Source: Cololabis saira (Eukaryota > Chordata > Actinopteri > Beloniformes > Belonidae). Taken from it: 64,000 nucleotides of DNA. Location of the stretch: NCBI RefSeq assembly GCF_033807715.1, contig NC_084591.1, positions 48,527,415 to 48,591,414 on the forward strand. Reading direction: 5' to 3'. The notes under the pieces were generated by a model. It searched no databases. It was not told where the DNA came from and saw nothing but the letters and a program-made list of their open reading frames with translations. Numbering within the stretch: the stretch's first letter is position 1; the number at the start of each line of letters is the position of its first letter. The translations under genes were made by a program, and so were the position numbers. This document shows, piece by piece, positions 30,388 through 39,849 of this stretch.

Positions 30388-31947
30388 GTGAGAAGTCTGT
30401 CTGCGGCAATAGTAGGGGAATATCCCTCCTGTCTGTCGCTGGCAAGGTCCTTGCCAAAAGTGATGCTGTCAAGACTCATAAGGAGCATAACGGAACACCT
30501 ATTGCCCGAGTCTCAATGTGGCTTCAGGAAAAACCGCAGCACTGTGGACATGATTTTTACAACTCGCCAACTACAAGAGAAGTGTAGAGAGCAACACCAA
30601 GACCTACACATGGCTTTTGTGGATCTATCGAAGGCTTTTGATACGGTCAACAGAGACCTGCTCTGGGCGGTCCTTCTCAGGGTTGGTTGCCCGAAGAAGT
30701 TCGTAAACATCCTGCAAAGTTTTCACAAGGGGATGATGGCTCAGGTGACAACAGGAGGACAGGAGTCAAGGCCTTTCAAGGTATGCACTGGTGTTAGGCA
30801 AGGATGTGTACTTGCACCAGTACTATTCAACATCTTCCTCATGTGCGTCACCTGGCTGCTGCACAAGGAGGTTGAAGGAAGCAGTGGTGTGCTGGTGGAC
30901 TACAGGTTGGACGGGAACCTATTTAACATCAGAAGGCTGCAGGCTGCTACCAAGGTCAAAACTGTCAACATAGTGGAGCTACAGTATGCAGACGATTGTG
31001 CCTTCGTGGCACATACATCGGAGGCTCTGCAGGCAACACTAACAGCTGCTGTAAAGGCCTATAGCAGACTAGGTCTCACTGTGAACACTGTGAAGACGGA
31101 GGTACTCTGCCAGTGGAACTCCCCTCCCCCAACTCGACCACCATCACCTGTCTTTAACATCGATGACAAGCCTCTTGCAGTAGTCCCAGACTTTAAATAC
31201 CTTGGGAGCATCCTATCCGAAAACTGCAGCATGGACAATGATGTTCAAAACCGAATAAGATCTGCCTCAGCCTCCTTTGGTAGACTCCGTAAGAGGGTGT
31301 ATATGAACAAAGACCTCAACATTCACACCAAAGTAGCAGTCTACCAAGCCATTTGTGTCTCCACACTCCTGTACGGCTGTGAAGCCTGGACCCTGTATCG
31401 CCGACATGTACAACAGCTGGAGAACTTCCACATCAAGTGTCTCCAACGCATCCTTGGGCTCACATGGCGTGATCGCGTACCACACACAGAAGTGCTGAGC
31501 AGAACTGGTACCAAGAGCATGGAGGCCACATTTCTCCAATACCAACTACGATGGGCTGGCCACACCATCAGAATGCCAGATGACAGACTCCCACGCCAAT
31601 TGCTGTACGGTCAACTACATCATGGCCAACGATCTGCAGGAGGGCAAAAGCGGAGATACAAGGACCAGCTCAAGACAACACTCAAGAAGTGTGGAATACA
31701 GCACACACAGCTGGAAAGGTCTGCCTTGGATCGTCCTCTCTGGAGGCAACTCTGCCTTTCTGGGCTTCAACGTTTTGAAGAGGAGAGGAGTGCAGCGAGA
31801 GAAAGGAAACGCCAGAAGAGGAAGATAGTCCCTGCAGCCAAGACCAGCACAACAAACACTAACCTCACATGCCCCCACTGCAATAGAACATGTGGCTCTC
31901 GCATTGGACTTTTCAGTCACCTCAGAACCCACCAACAGAAGAAGTAG
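30388..31947 (+). CDS. LINE reverse transcriptase with C-terminal C2H2 zinc finger (519 residues)
   Basis: The frame encodes a non-LTR retrotransposon reverse transcriptase. Motifs are SQCGFRKNRSTVDMIFTTRQ (about 42-61), FVDLSKAFDTVNRDLLW (Asp at about 79), GVRQGCVLAPVLFNIFL, LQYADDCAFVA with YADD at residues 200-203, and DFKYLGSILSE. A C-terminal region with YGCEAWTL and QLRWAGHTIRM follows. It closes with a perfect C-x2-C-x12-H-x3-H finger (Cys495, Cys498, His511, His515) four residues before the stop. The first ~23 codons are out of the native frame: a neighbouring frame reads CGNSRGISLLSVAGKVLAK, so one base has been gained near 30453-30458. The endonuclease is missing, the copy being cut off at the (TG)n array. 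I do not assign the clade firmly; RTE- or I-like groups are possible. Confidence 0.8.
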   Translation: MRSLSAAIVGEYPSCLSLARSLPKVMLSRLIRSITEHLLPESQCGFRKNRSTVDMIFTTRQLQEKCREQHQDLHMAFVDLSKAFDTVNRDLLWAVLLRVGCPKKFVNILQSFHKGMMAQVTTGGQESRPFKVCTGVRQGCVLAPVLFNIFLMCVTWLLHKEVEGSSGVLVDYRLDGNLFNIRRLQAATKVKTVNIVELQYADDCAFVAHTSEALQATLTAAVKAYSRLGLTVNTVKTEVLCQWNSPPPTRPPSPVFNIDDKPLAVVPDFKYLGSILSENCSMDNDVQNRIRSASASFGRLRKRVYMNKDLNIHTKVAVYQAICVSTLLYGCEAWTLYRRHVQQLENFHIKCLQRILGLTWRDRVPHTEVLSRTGTKSMEATFLQYQLRWAGHTIRMPDDRLPRQLLYGQLHHGQRSAGGQKRRYKDQLKTTLKKCGIQHTQLERSALDRPLWRQLCLSGLQRFEEERSAARERKRQKRKIVPAAKTSTTNTNLTCPHCNRTCGSRIGLFSHLRTHQQKK

Positions 31948-31985
31948 AAGTCATGATCGGACACGATGGACTACCATAAGCAAGT

Positions 31986-31990
<5 letters not shown>
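30395..31990 (+). mobile_element. 5'-truncated LINE carrying the RT-C2H2 ORF
   Basis: The element runs from the first reverse transcriptase motif to a very short 3'UTR ending ACACGATGGACTACCATAAG CAAGTAAG, where the tail has become or joined another (TG)n array. TG arrays thus abut both ends. Confidence 0.7.
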
Positions 31991-32062
<72 letters not shown>

Positions 32063-32078
32063 TGTGTCTGTGTGTGTG
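31987..32078. repeat. (TG)n microsatellite
   Basis: A nearly pure TG array lies between the RT-C2H2 LINE and the L2-like LINE. Confidence 0.95.
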
Positions 32079-32554
32079 TAATAGTCCTATCAATGCTCCA
32101 CCTTTTTTGTGTCAATTGGTTCCTCAAGGGTCCATTCTCGGACTGCTTCTATTCAACATCTATATGCTACCCCTAGATTAGATTATGGAACATCACAACA
32201 TTTCCTACCATACTTATACCGATGACACACAACTCTATATTTCAGTGTCACCACATGACTACAGTCCCCTGATCTCATTGAGTAACTGTATTCACCAAAT
32301 CAATGAGTGGATGTTCCAGAATTTTCTCCAGCTAAATGCAGAAAAGACAGAGGTGATCATTTTTGGCCCTAAAAATGAAAGGGAAAAGATCAGCGCTCAC
32401 CTTGGCTCCATGTCATTGACAGCTACGAATCAAGCCAGAAATCTTGGTGTAATTATTGACTCAGACCTGAACTTCAACAGCCATCTAAAGTTTATCACTA
32501 AATCTGCCTAGGCTATTACCACCTAGAATTAAGGGGATTCTGTCTAAACAAGAC

Positions 32555-35527
32555 ATGGAAAAACGTATTCATGCATTCATTTTCAGTAGGTTGGATTATT
32601 GCAATGGCATCTTTACAGGCCTTAACAAGAAATCGATCAGGCAGCTGCAGCTGATGCAGAACACTGCCACCAGAGTCCTTACAAACACCAGGAAACTGGA
32701 CCACATTACACCAGGAAACTGGACCACATTACAGCAGGAAACTGGACCATATTACACCAGGAAACTGGACCACATTACACCAGGAAACTGGACCATATTA
32801 CACCAGGAAACTGGACCACATTACACCAGGAAACTGGACCATAGTACACCAGGAAACTGGACAACATTACACCAGGAAACTGCACCATATTACACCAGGA
32901 ACCTGGACCATATTACACCAGGAAACTGGACCATATTACACCAGGAAACTGGACCATATTACACCAGGAAACTGGACCACATTACACCAGGAAACTGGAC
33001 CATATTACACCAGGAAACTGGACCACATTACACCAGGAAACTGGACCATTTTACACCAGGAAACTGGACCATATTACACCAGGAAACTGGACCATATTAC
33101 ACCAGGAAACTGGACCACATTACACCAGGAAACTGGACCACATTACACCAGGAAACTGGACCATATTATACCAGGAAACTGGACCACATTACACCAGGAA
33201 ACTGGACCACATTACACCAGGAAACTGGACCATATTACACCAGGAAACTGGACCACATTACACCAGGAAACTGGACCAGGAAACTGGACCACATTACACC
33301 AGGAAACTGGACCATATTACACCAGGAAACTGGACCATATTACACCAGGAAACTGGACCACATTACACCAGGAAACTGGACCATATTACACCAGGAAACT
33401 GGACCACATTACACCAGGAAACTGGACCATATTACACCAGGAAACTGGACCACATTACACCAGGAAACTGGACCATATTACACCAGGAAACTGGACCATA
33501 TTACACCAGGAAACTGGACCACATTACATAAGGAAACTGGACCACATTACACCAGGAAACTGGACCACATTACACCAGGAAACTGGACCATATTACACCA
33601 GCAAACTGGACCATATTACACCAGGAAACTGGACCATATTACACCAGGAAACTGGACCATATTACACCAGGAAACCGGACCACATTACACCAGGAAACTG
33701 GACCATATTACACCAGGAAACTGGACCATATTACAACAGGAAACTGGACCATATTACACCAGGAAACTGGACCATATTACACCAGGAAACTGGACCACAT
33801 TACACCAGGAAACTGGACCATATTACACCAGGAAACTGGACCATATTACACCAGGAAACTGGACCACATTACACCAGGAAACTGGACCATATTACACCAG
33901 GAAACTGGACCACATTACACCAGGAAACTGGACCATATTACACCAGGAAACTGGACCATATTACACCAGGAAACTGGACCACATTACACCAGGAAACTGG
34001 ACCATAGTACACCAGGAAACTGGACAACATTACACCAGGAAACTGCACCATATTACACCAGGAACCTGGACCATATTACACCAGGAAACTGGACCATATT
34101 ACACCAGGAAACTGGACCATATTACACCAGGAAACTGGACCACATTACACCAGGAAACTGGACCATATTACACCAGGAAACTGGACCACATTACACCAGG
34201 AAACTGGACCATTTTACACCAGGAAACTGGACCATATTACACCAGGAAACTGGACCATATTACACCAGGAAACTGGACCACATTACACCAGGAAACTGGA
34301 CCATATTACACCAGGAAACTGGACCACATTACACCAGGAAACTGGACCATATTATACCAGGAAACTGGACCACATTACACCAGGAAACTGGACCACATTA
34401 CACCAGGAAACTGGAACATATTATACCAGGAAACTGGACCATATTACACCAGGAAACTGGACCATATTACACCAGGAAACTGGACCACATTACACCAGGA
34501 AACTGGACCATATTACACCAGGAAACTGGACCACATTACACCAGGAAACTGGACCATATTACACCAGGAAACTGGACCATATTACACCAGGAAACTGGAC
34601 CATATTACACCAGGAAACTGGGCCACATTACACCAGGAAACTGGACCACATTTCACCAGGAAACTGCACCATATTACACCAGGAAACTGGACCATATTAC
34701 ACCAGGAAACTGCACCATATTACATCAGGAAACTGGACCATATTACACAAGGAAACTGGACCACATTACACCAGGAAACTGGACCACATTACACCAGGAA
34801 ACTGGACCATATTACACCAGGAAACTGGACCACATTACACCAGGAAACTGGACCATATTACACCAGGAAACTGGACCACATGACACCAGGAAACTGGACC
34901 ATATTACACCAGGAAACTGGACCATATTACACCAGGAAACTGCACCATATTACACCAGGAAACTGGACCACATTACACCAGGAAACTGGACCATATTACA
35001 CCAGGAAACTGGACCACATTACACCAGGAAACTGGAACATATTACACCAGGAAACTAGACCAAATTACACCAGGAAACTGGACCACATTACACCAGGAAA
35101 CTGGACCACATTACACCAGGAAACTGGACCACATTACACCAGGAAACTGGACCATATTACACCAGGAAACTGGACCATATTACACCAGGAAACTGGACCA
35201 TATTACACCAGGAAACTGGACCATATTACACCAGGAAACTGGACCATATTACACCAGGAAACTGGACCACATTACACCAGGAAACATTACACCAGGAAAC
35301 TGGACCACATTACACCAGGAAACTGGACCACATTACACCAGGAAACTGGACCATATTACACCAGGAAACTGGACCATATTACACCGGTCATGAAATCACT
35401 ACACTGGCTTCCAGTGAGTCAAAGGATAGAGTTTAAAATCTTACTGCTGGTCTACAAAGACCTGAATGGTATTGGACCAAAATACCTGTTGGATCTGTTA
35501 GTTCCTATGAAGCTCCCAGACCCCTGA
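32555..35527 (+). pseudogene. L2-like RT fragment with 23-bp array: 990-residue artefactual frame
   Basis: The frame joins about 46 residues of L2 reverse transcriptase (MEKRIHAFIFSRLDYCNGIF through NTATRVLTNT) to roughly 895 residues generated by a 23-bp tandem repeat, then about 48 residues of the normal continuation (MKSLHWLPVSQRIEFKILLL to LVPMKLPDP). As 23 is not a multiple of three, the repeat is read successively in all three frames. This gives a 23-residue period containing TRKLDHITPGNWT and HQETGPYY, and remains open because no frame of the unit has a stop. The N-terminal and C-terminal LINE parts are both in the native frame, so net frame is restored across the array. In the ancestral element the TRKLDHITP segment occurs once, directly followed by the SLHWLPV block. 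I regard it as an accidental ORF; expression is unknown. Confidence 0.8.
32685..35380. repeat. 23-bp minisatellite, ~117 copies, inside L2 coding sequence
   Basis: Units beginning ACACCAGGAAACTGG and ending ACCACATT or ACCATATT repeat head to tail for 2696 bp. Irregular units occur at about 33278 (10 bases short) and 35280. A distinctive series of variant units (ATAGTAC, ACAACATT, CTGCACC, GAACCTGG, then CCATTTTAC) occurs at 32841-33050 and again exactly 1163 bp later, showing duplication of a block of about 51 units. Confidence 0.97.
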
Positions 35528-35766
35528 GGTTCATCTGGATCTGTTAGTTCCTATGAAGCTCCCAGACCCCTGAGCTTCATCTGGATCTGTTAGTTCCTAT
35601 GAAGCTCCCAGACCCCTGAGCTTCATCTGGATCTGTTAGTTCCTATGAAGCTCCCAGACCCCTGAGGTTCATCTGGATCTGTTAGTTCCTATGAAGCTCC
35701 CAGACCCCTGAGGTTCATCTGGATCTGTTAGTTCCTATGAAGCTCCCAGACCCCTGAGGTTCATCT
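35491..35766. repeat. 46-bp minisatellite, exactly 6 copies, in the same L2 ORF
   Basis: Six units starting GGATCTGTTAGTTCC fill 276 bp. The unit corresponds to the LLVPMKLPDP/LRFIWI segment of the L2 C-terminus, 46 bp being out of frame. The minus-strand L2-B copy at 39.07-39.17 kb carries two such units. Confidence 0.95.
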
Positions 35767-36006
35767 GGATCTGGTTTGTTGTGGTTCCAGAACCAGAACC
35801 AAGCAAGGTGAGGCAGCGTTCAGTTATTCTGCTCCTCACCGGTGGAACAAACTTCCTGCAGACCTGAGGTCTGCTGCAACTGTAGATCCTTTAAATCAGG
35901 ATAAAGACATTACTACAAATACTTACCTGCTGTACTCTACTGCTCTTACTTTTTAACAACTTGTGCTTTTTATTATTTTACCTCTTTTCTTATCATATTA
36001 TTTCAT

Positions 36007-36057
36007 TTTATTTGTTATTTTAGCGTACTTTAAGAGTACGCTAAAATAACAAATAAA
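36007..36057. repeat. Perfect 23-bp-arm hairpin
   Basis: Arms 36007-36029 and 36035-36057 are exact complements (core TTGTTATTTTAGCGTACT) with a 5-base TTAAG spacer. It lies where the L2-B 3'UTR sequence ATTTTATTTGTTATTT is interrupted, so the right arm may be a small inverted duplication of the 3'UTR. Confidence 0.9.
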
Positions 36058-36099
36058 TACATTTAATTTAAGATTAAATACTTTTTGAAAACCACACAA

Positions 36100-36811
36100 A
36101 GTTATGGATAAGCCCTGAATGCAGGCATTGTGACGTACAATTGTCAAATTGGTTTGATTCACCACATGAATCGACACAGATTACTTTTGTAATACTGTAT
36201 TTGTCCTGGTCTTTGTACGTTTTGACCGTATAGAAACATAATTCTCGTCAGTTGTGAAACAGGCATTGTGGCATAGAATTGTCAAATTGGTTTAATTCAC
36301 CGTACGAATTGTTACAGATTACTTTTGTAATACTGTATTTTTTTTTTTTTTTTTTTTTACCTTGTCTGCACACATATTAATGATTGATACCATGACGGTA
36401 GAAACCAAAGGTATGTATATGTGCATTATTACTATATTTAATATATATACGCATACATATGCATACACATACATAAATATACACATACAAACCCAGTGAT
36501 TTTTTTTTTTTTTTTTTGGGGGGGCATCCGCTGCCAATCCAGGAAGCAGGAACACACGGAGACACACGTCAAGCACTGGAAATCTGCAACAAAAAACCAC
36601 AAACAAAACCGGCACGGAGCCAACCAAAACATGAACAGCAATCGACCCAAATCTTGAGATCTGATCGCAGTCTGAGCTAAGCTACCGCTACCGCTACCTA
36701 ATCCCAAAAACTAGAGAACAAGCATGCAGGTGAACAAGCCGGTGTGTATGTCTATGTGTGTGTATGCGTGTATGTATATGATCATGCGTGTGTTTGTGTG
36801 TGTGTGTGTAT

Positions 36812-36885
<74 letters not shown>

Positions 36886-37080
36886 AACCAAACAAAGCTC
36901 CACCTGAAGTGTATCTATAGTGGGGGAGGGGGGGGAGCAACCCCGCCACCCGCGAGACCAGAGGCCGACACGGAAGAGCCCGGAACCCAGGCCACCAGCA
37001 ACTGTAATACTGTATTTGACCCGGTCTTTGTACGTTTTGACCGTATAGAAACGTAATTCTTGCCATTGTAAGAATGAGAT
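36100..37080. repeat. Insertions inside L2-B 3'UTR, including GCATTGTGACGTA repeat and family B
   Basis: CAGGCATTGTGACGTACAATTGTC ... GATTACTTTTGTAATACTGTATTTG occurs at 36113 and again at 36260. Part recurs at 37003-37075 and at 44486-44615. Between lies a family B piece (36360-36760) ending in (TG)n at 36796-36882 and a GC-rich segment. After this, the L2-B 3'UTR (CTTATTATTTTACCTCTTTTC) is seen again. No gene is present. Confidence 0.6.
36796..36882. repeat. (TG)n microsatellite
   Basis: This TG array terminates a family B copy. Confidence 0.95.
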
Positions 37081-37265
37081 GAACCTGCTGGATCTACTGC
37101 CCTTACTTCTTAAAAATTTGTGCTTCTTATTATTTTACCTCTTTTCTTATCATTTTATTTCATTGTATTTGTTATTTACTGTTTGTGTCTTGCCGCTTTT
37201 AATGTTGATGTAAAGCACTTTGAATTCCCCTGTGTTGAATTGTGCTATATAAATAAACTTGCCTT

Positions 37266-37509
37266 GCCTTTTGTTATTTTCAAGAAATGTATCATCCTGG
37301 TTTCCAAGCTGAAGGACTGAAAAATAATTTATTTAATGAGAATCTTAATCCTAAATTTTTCATCAAATGAAAGTGGTTTCGGACTTAAAGCATAAAAGTA
37401 CGTTTTGCCATTTTTGTCTGAGGAGGTGCCCTTATAAGTTACATGGATGCTTTTATTGGTTTTTGCTGACAAGCAGGGTTGGGAGACTGTGAGGCGACAC
37501 TTCCTAAAA
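37266..37509. other. Intergenic, nothing recognised
   Basis: No feature was seen between the L2-B tail and the solo LTR. Confidence 0.45.
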
Positions 37510-37514
37510 GTAAG

Positions 37515-37777
37515 TGTAGCACGCTCGTGCTACTGGGGTGGACCGACAGGACAGAGGACACGAGGTTTCGTGGAGAAAATGCTTTATTTCAGCCAGATGT
37601 TTACCAGGACTCAGCACCTTCAGCAGCCCTGTCCTTCCTCCCAGCAGAGACCTTGCTGGTGTGCAGCCGCTCTTTAACTAGCCAGGCAGGGTGGAGAGGT
37701 TGATTGGGCACAGGTGTGCCCAATCAGCTGAGTGGCTGCTCCCCCGCAGCCCACACCCAATCCTCCACCCTGCCACA
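37515..37777 (-). mobile_element. Solo LTR with 5-bp target duplication GTAAG
   Basis: The 263-bp sequence starts TGTAGCACG and ends CTGCCACA, so on the minus strand it runs TGTGGCAG...GTGCTACA with TGT/ACA ends. GTAAG flanks both sides (37510-37514 and 37778-37782). On the minus strand GAAATAAAGC supplies a poly(A) signal. No internal region is present, so I infer a solo LTR left by recombination. Its family is unknown to me. Confidence 0.75.
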
Positions 37778-37782
37778 GTAAG

Positions 37783-37920
37783 TAAATAGTCCATCAAGTC
37801 AAGCCTAGACGGATGTTTTAACATGAAAACAGTCATTTGTGCTGCTTTAAGTAGCTACCATCGGGTCAATTTATAAAATATACCCTGATTATGATGGATG
37901 GGAACTGACTCAACATAGCT
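37783..37920. other. Short intergenic stretch
   Basis: Nothing was recognised here. Confidence 0.4.
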
Positions 37921-37923
37921 ACA

Positions 37924-38161
37924 TTAAAGCTGCAAGCTTACCCCCACATTCCTAGGTCAATAATACTATAAAAAGTGCCTTTGCTGTTCACATAAAACTC
38001 AACTTATAATCTTAAGCATATCAGACATTACACCATCCACAACTCTCTATGTCAAACCATTCAAAAGTTGTGGCAGGAAATAGGAACTATGAAATATCGA
38101 CCAATCAGAAGACGGGGCGGAGCCAATTTACACCAATGAAGGTTAAGGACTCCAAATCTAA
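37924..38161 (+). repeat. Repeat family A, partial copy
   Basis: ATTAAAGCTGCAAGC, GCATATCAGACATTACACC, CAAACCATTCAAAAGTTGTGG and CCAATCAGAAGACGGGGCGG match the family. The right end is cut where the minus-strand L2-B begins at about 38162. Confidence 0.7.
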
Positions 38162-39178
38162 TGACAAGGCAAGTTTATTTATATAGCACAATTCAACACA
38201 AGGTAATTCAAAGTGCTTTACATTGACATTAAAAGCAGCAAGACATAATTAGGCAGCAAATAAGATTGAATAAAATTATGAATAAGATGATAAGAAAAGA
38301 AGTAAAATAATAAAAAGCATAAGTTGTTAAAAGTAAGGGCAGTAGAATACAGCAGGTAAGTATTTAATTAAACAGTAATGTTTTTAGTCCTGAAAACGAA
38401 AGGAGCTGACAGTTGGAGCAGACCTCAGGTCTACAGGAAGTTTGTTCCACCGGTGAGGAGCAGAATAACTCAATTCAATTCAATTCAATTTTATTTATAT
38501 AGCGTCTAATACAACAGAGTTGTCTCTAGACGCTTTCCAGAGACCCATACCCAGAACATGACCCCCGAGCAGTTATTACATAAACAATGGCAGGTAAAAA
38601 CTCCCCTAGTGGGAGAAAAACCTTAAGCCAAACAGTGGCAAGGAAAAACTCCCCTTTAGGAGGAAGAAACCTTGAGCAGGACCAGGCTCATAAGGGGGGA
38701 CCCTCCTGCTGAGGGCCAGACTGGTGGGTCAGGGACGGCAACAGCACAGCAGGCAGGTGGAAGCAGCAACGGGATGACCAGGGGTGGGGACCGCAGGCCA
38801 GCACGCAGCTCCCGAAGCTCCGGCCCAATCAGCAAGTCCCAGGTTGGGGTGCAGGGTCAGGAAAAGACTTGTGCTCCGTAATGCAAGCTACAAGCCACCC
38901 ACGACCACCTGCAGGACAAAAGAGAGAAAAGGGAGGAGAAGGGGGGGCCAGCAACGGGATGACCAGGGGTGGGGACCGCAGGCCAGCACGCAGCTCCCAA
39001 AGCTCCGGCCCAATCAGAATAACTGAACGCTGCCTCACCTTGCTTGGTTCTGGTTCTGGAACCACAACAAACCAGATCCAGATGAACCTCAGGGGTCTGG
39101 GAGCTTCATAGGAACTAACAGATCCAGATGAAGCTCAGGGGTCTGGGAGCTTCATAGGAACTAACAGATCAAGTTGAA
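38162..39178 (-). mobile_element. L2-B LINE 3' end, minus copy, interrupted by L2-A
   Basis: On the left, GGCAAGTTTATTTATATAGC and the 3'UTR (minus) lead to CTGCTCCTCACCGGTGGAAC (minus). The sequence resumes after 39015 with GAACGCTGCCTCACCTTGC and two 46-bp units. The uninterrupted order is visible at 35800-35870. Confidence 0.8.
38471..39014 (-). mobile_element. L2-A LINE inserted in L2-B, 10-bp TSD CAGAATAACT
   Basis: A 544-bp 5'-truncated L2-A copy is flanked by CAGAATAACT at 38461-38470 and 39015-39024. It carries the tail (CAATT)n on the left and the same partial duplication of the 3'UTR as the 27.8 kb copy. The pre-insertion sequence is seen intact in L2-B at about 35817-35845. Confidence 0.9.
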
Positions 39179-39845
39179 AATGAGTGACCTGTTTAGATTT
39201 CATTGTTTGTACATACTGTATAGTGAATATTTGAGGGGGTGGACAAACTGCCTCACACAGAGTAATATTCACAAACACATCACAGGATTACAAAAATGTT
39301 ACTTGATAAATGCACAAGAACATGTTTTTGATTTAGATAAATACAATAGCATTGTCTGTCTAAACAATGTCATATTAAAGAATGTAAAACAAGGCTGTAA
39401 GACTTGTTTCAAGCCTTTCATCACTAGATGGTGGTGTGAGCTTAATAATGGCAGTGGAACACAAAGCTCCTCTCCATCCATGCTCCCAGATGACAGAGAG
39501 TAATATCGACTTAAGGATGTTTCAAATCAATATTTTTCATTATTTGAAGTCCACACATTCACAGAAAACGAATATTGTCTTTATTAAAGTTCACTCTGTT
39601 ATATTATGTGAAGTGGCAGTGAGAAACACACAGGGGTGACAACTATAGACTATCAGATTGTAGTTGCTTCTTATTAGTGCTATAATTCAGGCAGTTTTAT
39701 TTCTATATCAATCCAAACGATATTTTTCCGCAAGATTCCCTCTGCAGAATAAATTACCTTCCAATAAATTGCTTTATTTGCAAATATAAAGATTAAATAA
39801 TCACAGTTATATATATGAATTAGTCAACCCCAAAAATATTTTACA
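39179..39845. other. Intergenic, nothing recognised
   Basis: No coding frame, RNA gene or known repeat was identified in this AT-rich stretch. Confidence 0.45.
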
Positions 39846-39849
39846 GCCT

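Larger units (their letters stand above)
32085..37265 (+). mobile_element. L2-like LINE (L2-B) expanded by internal minisatellites
   Basis: The plus-strand LINE enters within the reverse transcriptase palm: [20 protein letters not shown] is followed by YHTYTDDTQLYISV, with YTDD in place of YADD at 32215-32226, and FLQLNAEKTEVIIFGP. It continues through SRLDYCNGIFTGLNKKSIRQ and QNTATRVLTNTRK, then a 2.7 kb 23-bp array. After the array the normal L2 sequence resumes at MKSLHWLPVSQRIEFKILLL. A second array of 46-bp units follows, then LLVVPEPEPSKVRQRSV and the 3'UTR. The 3'UTR is interrupted by other repeats (about 35990-37075) and resumes to GCTATATAAATAAACTTGCC at 37265. Stops at 32171-32180 and 32508-32525 show the copy is dead. 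Confidence 0.8.

Noticed and set aside
29891..30587. Cys/Val- and Thr/His-repeat proteins
   Set aside because: Pure TG/CA microsatellite translated on both strands.
32685..35380. Direct-repeat array suggestive of CRISPR
   Set aside because: Units are contiguous 23-bp repeats without unique spacers, in a eukaryotic LINE context.
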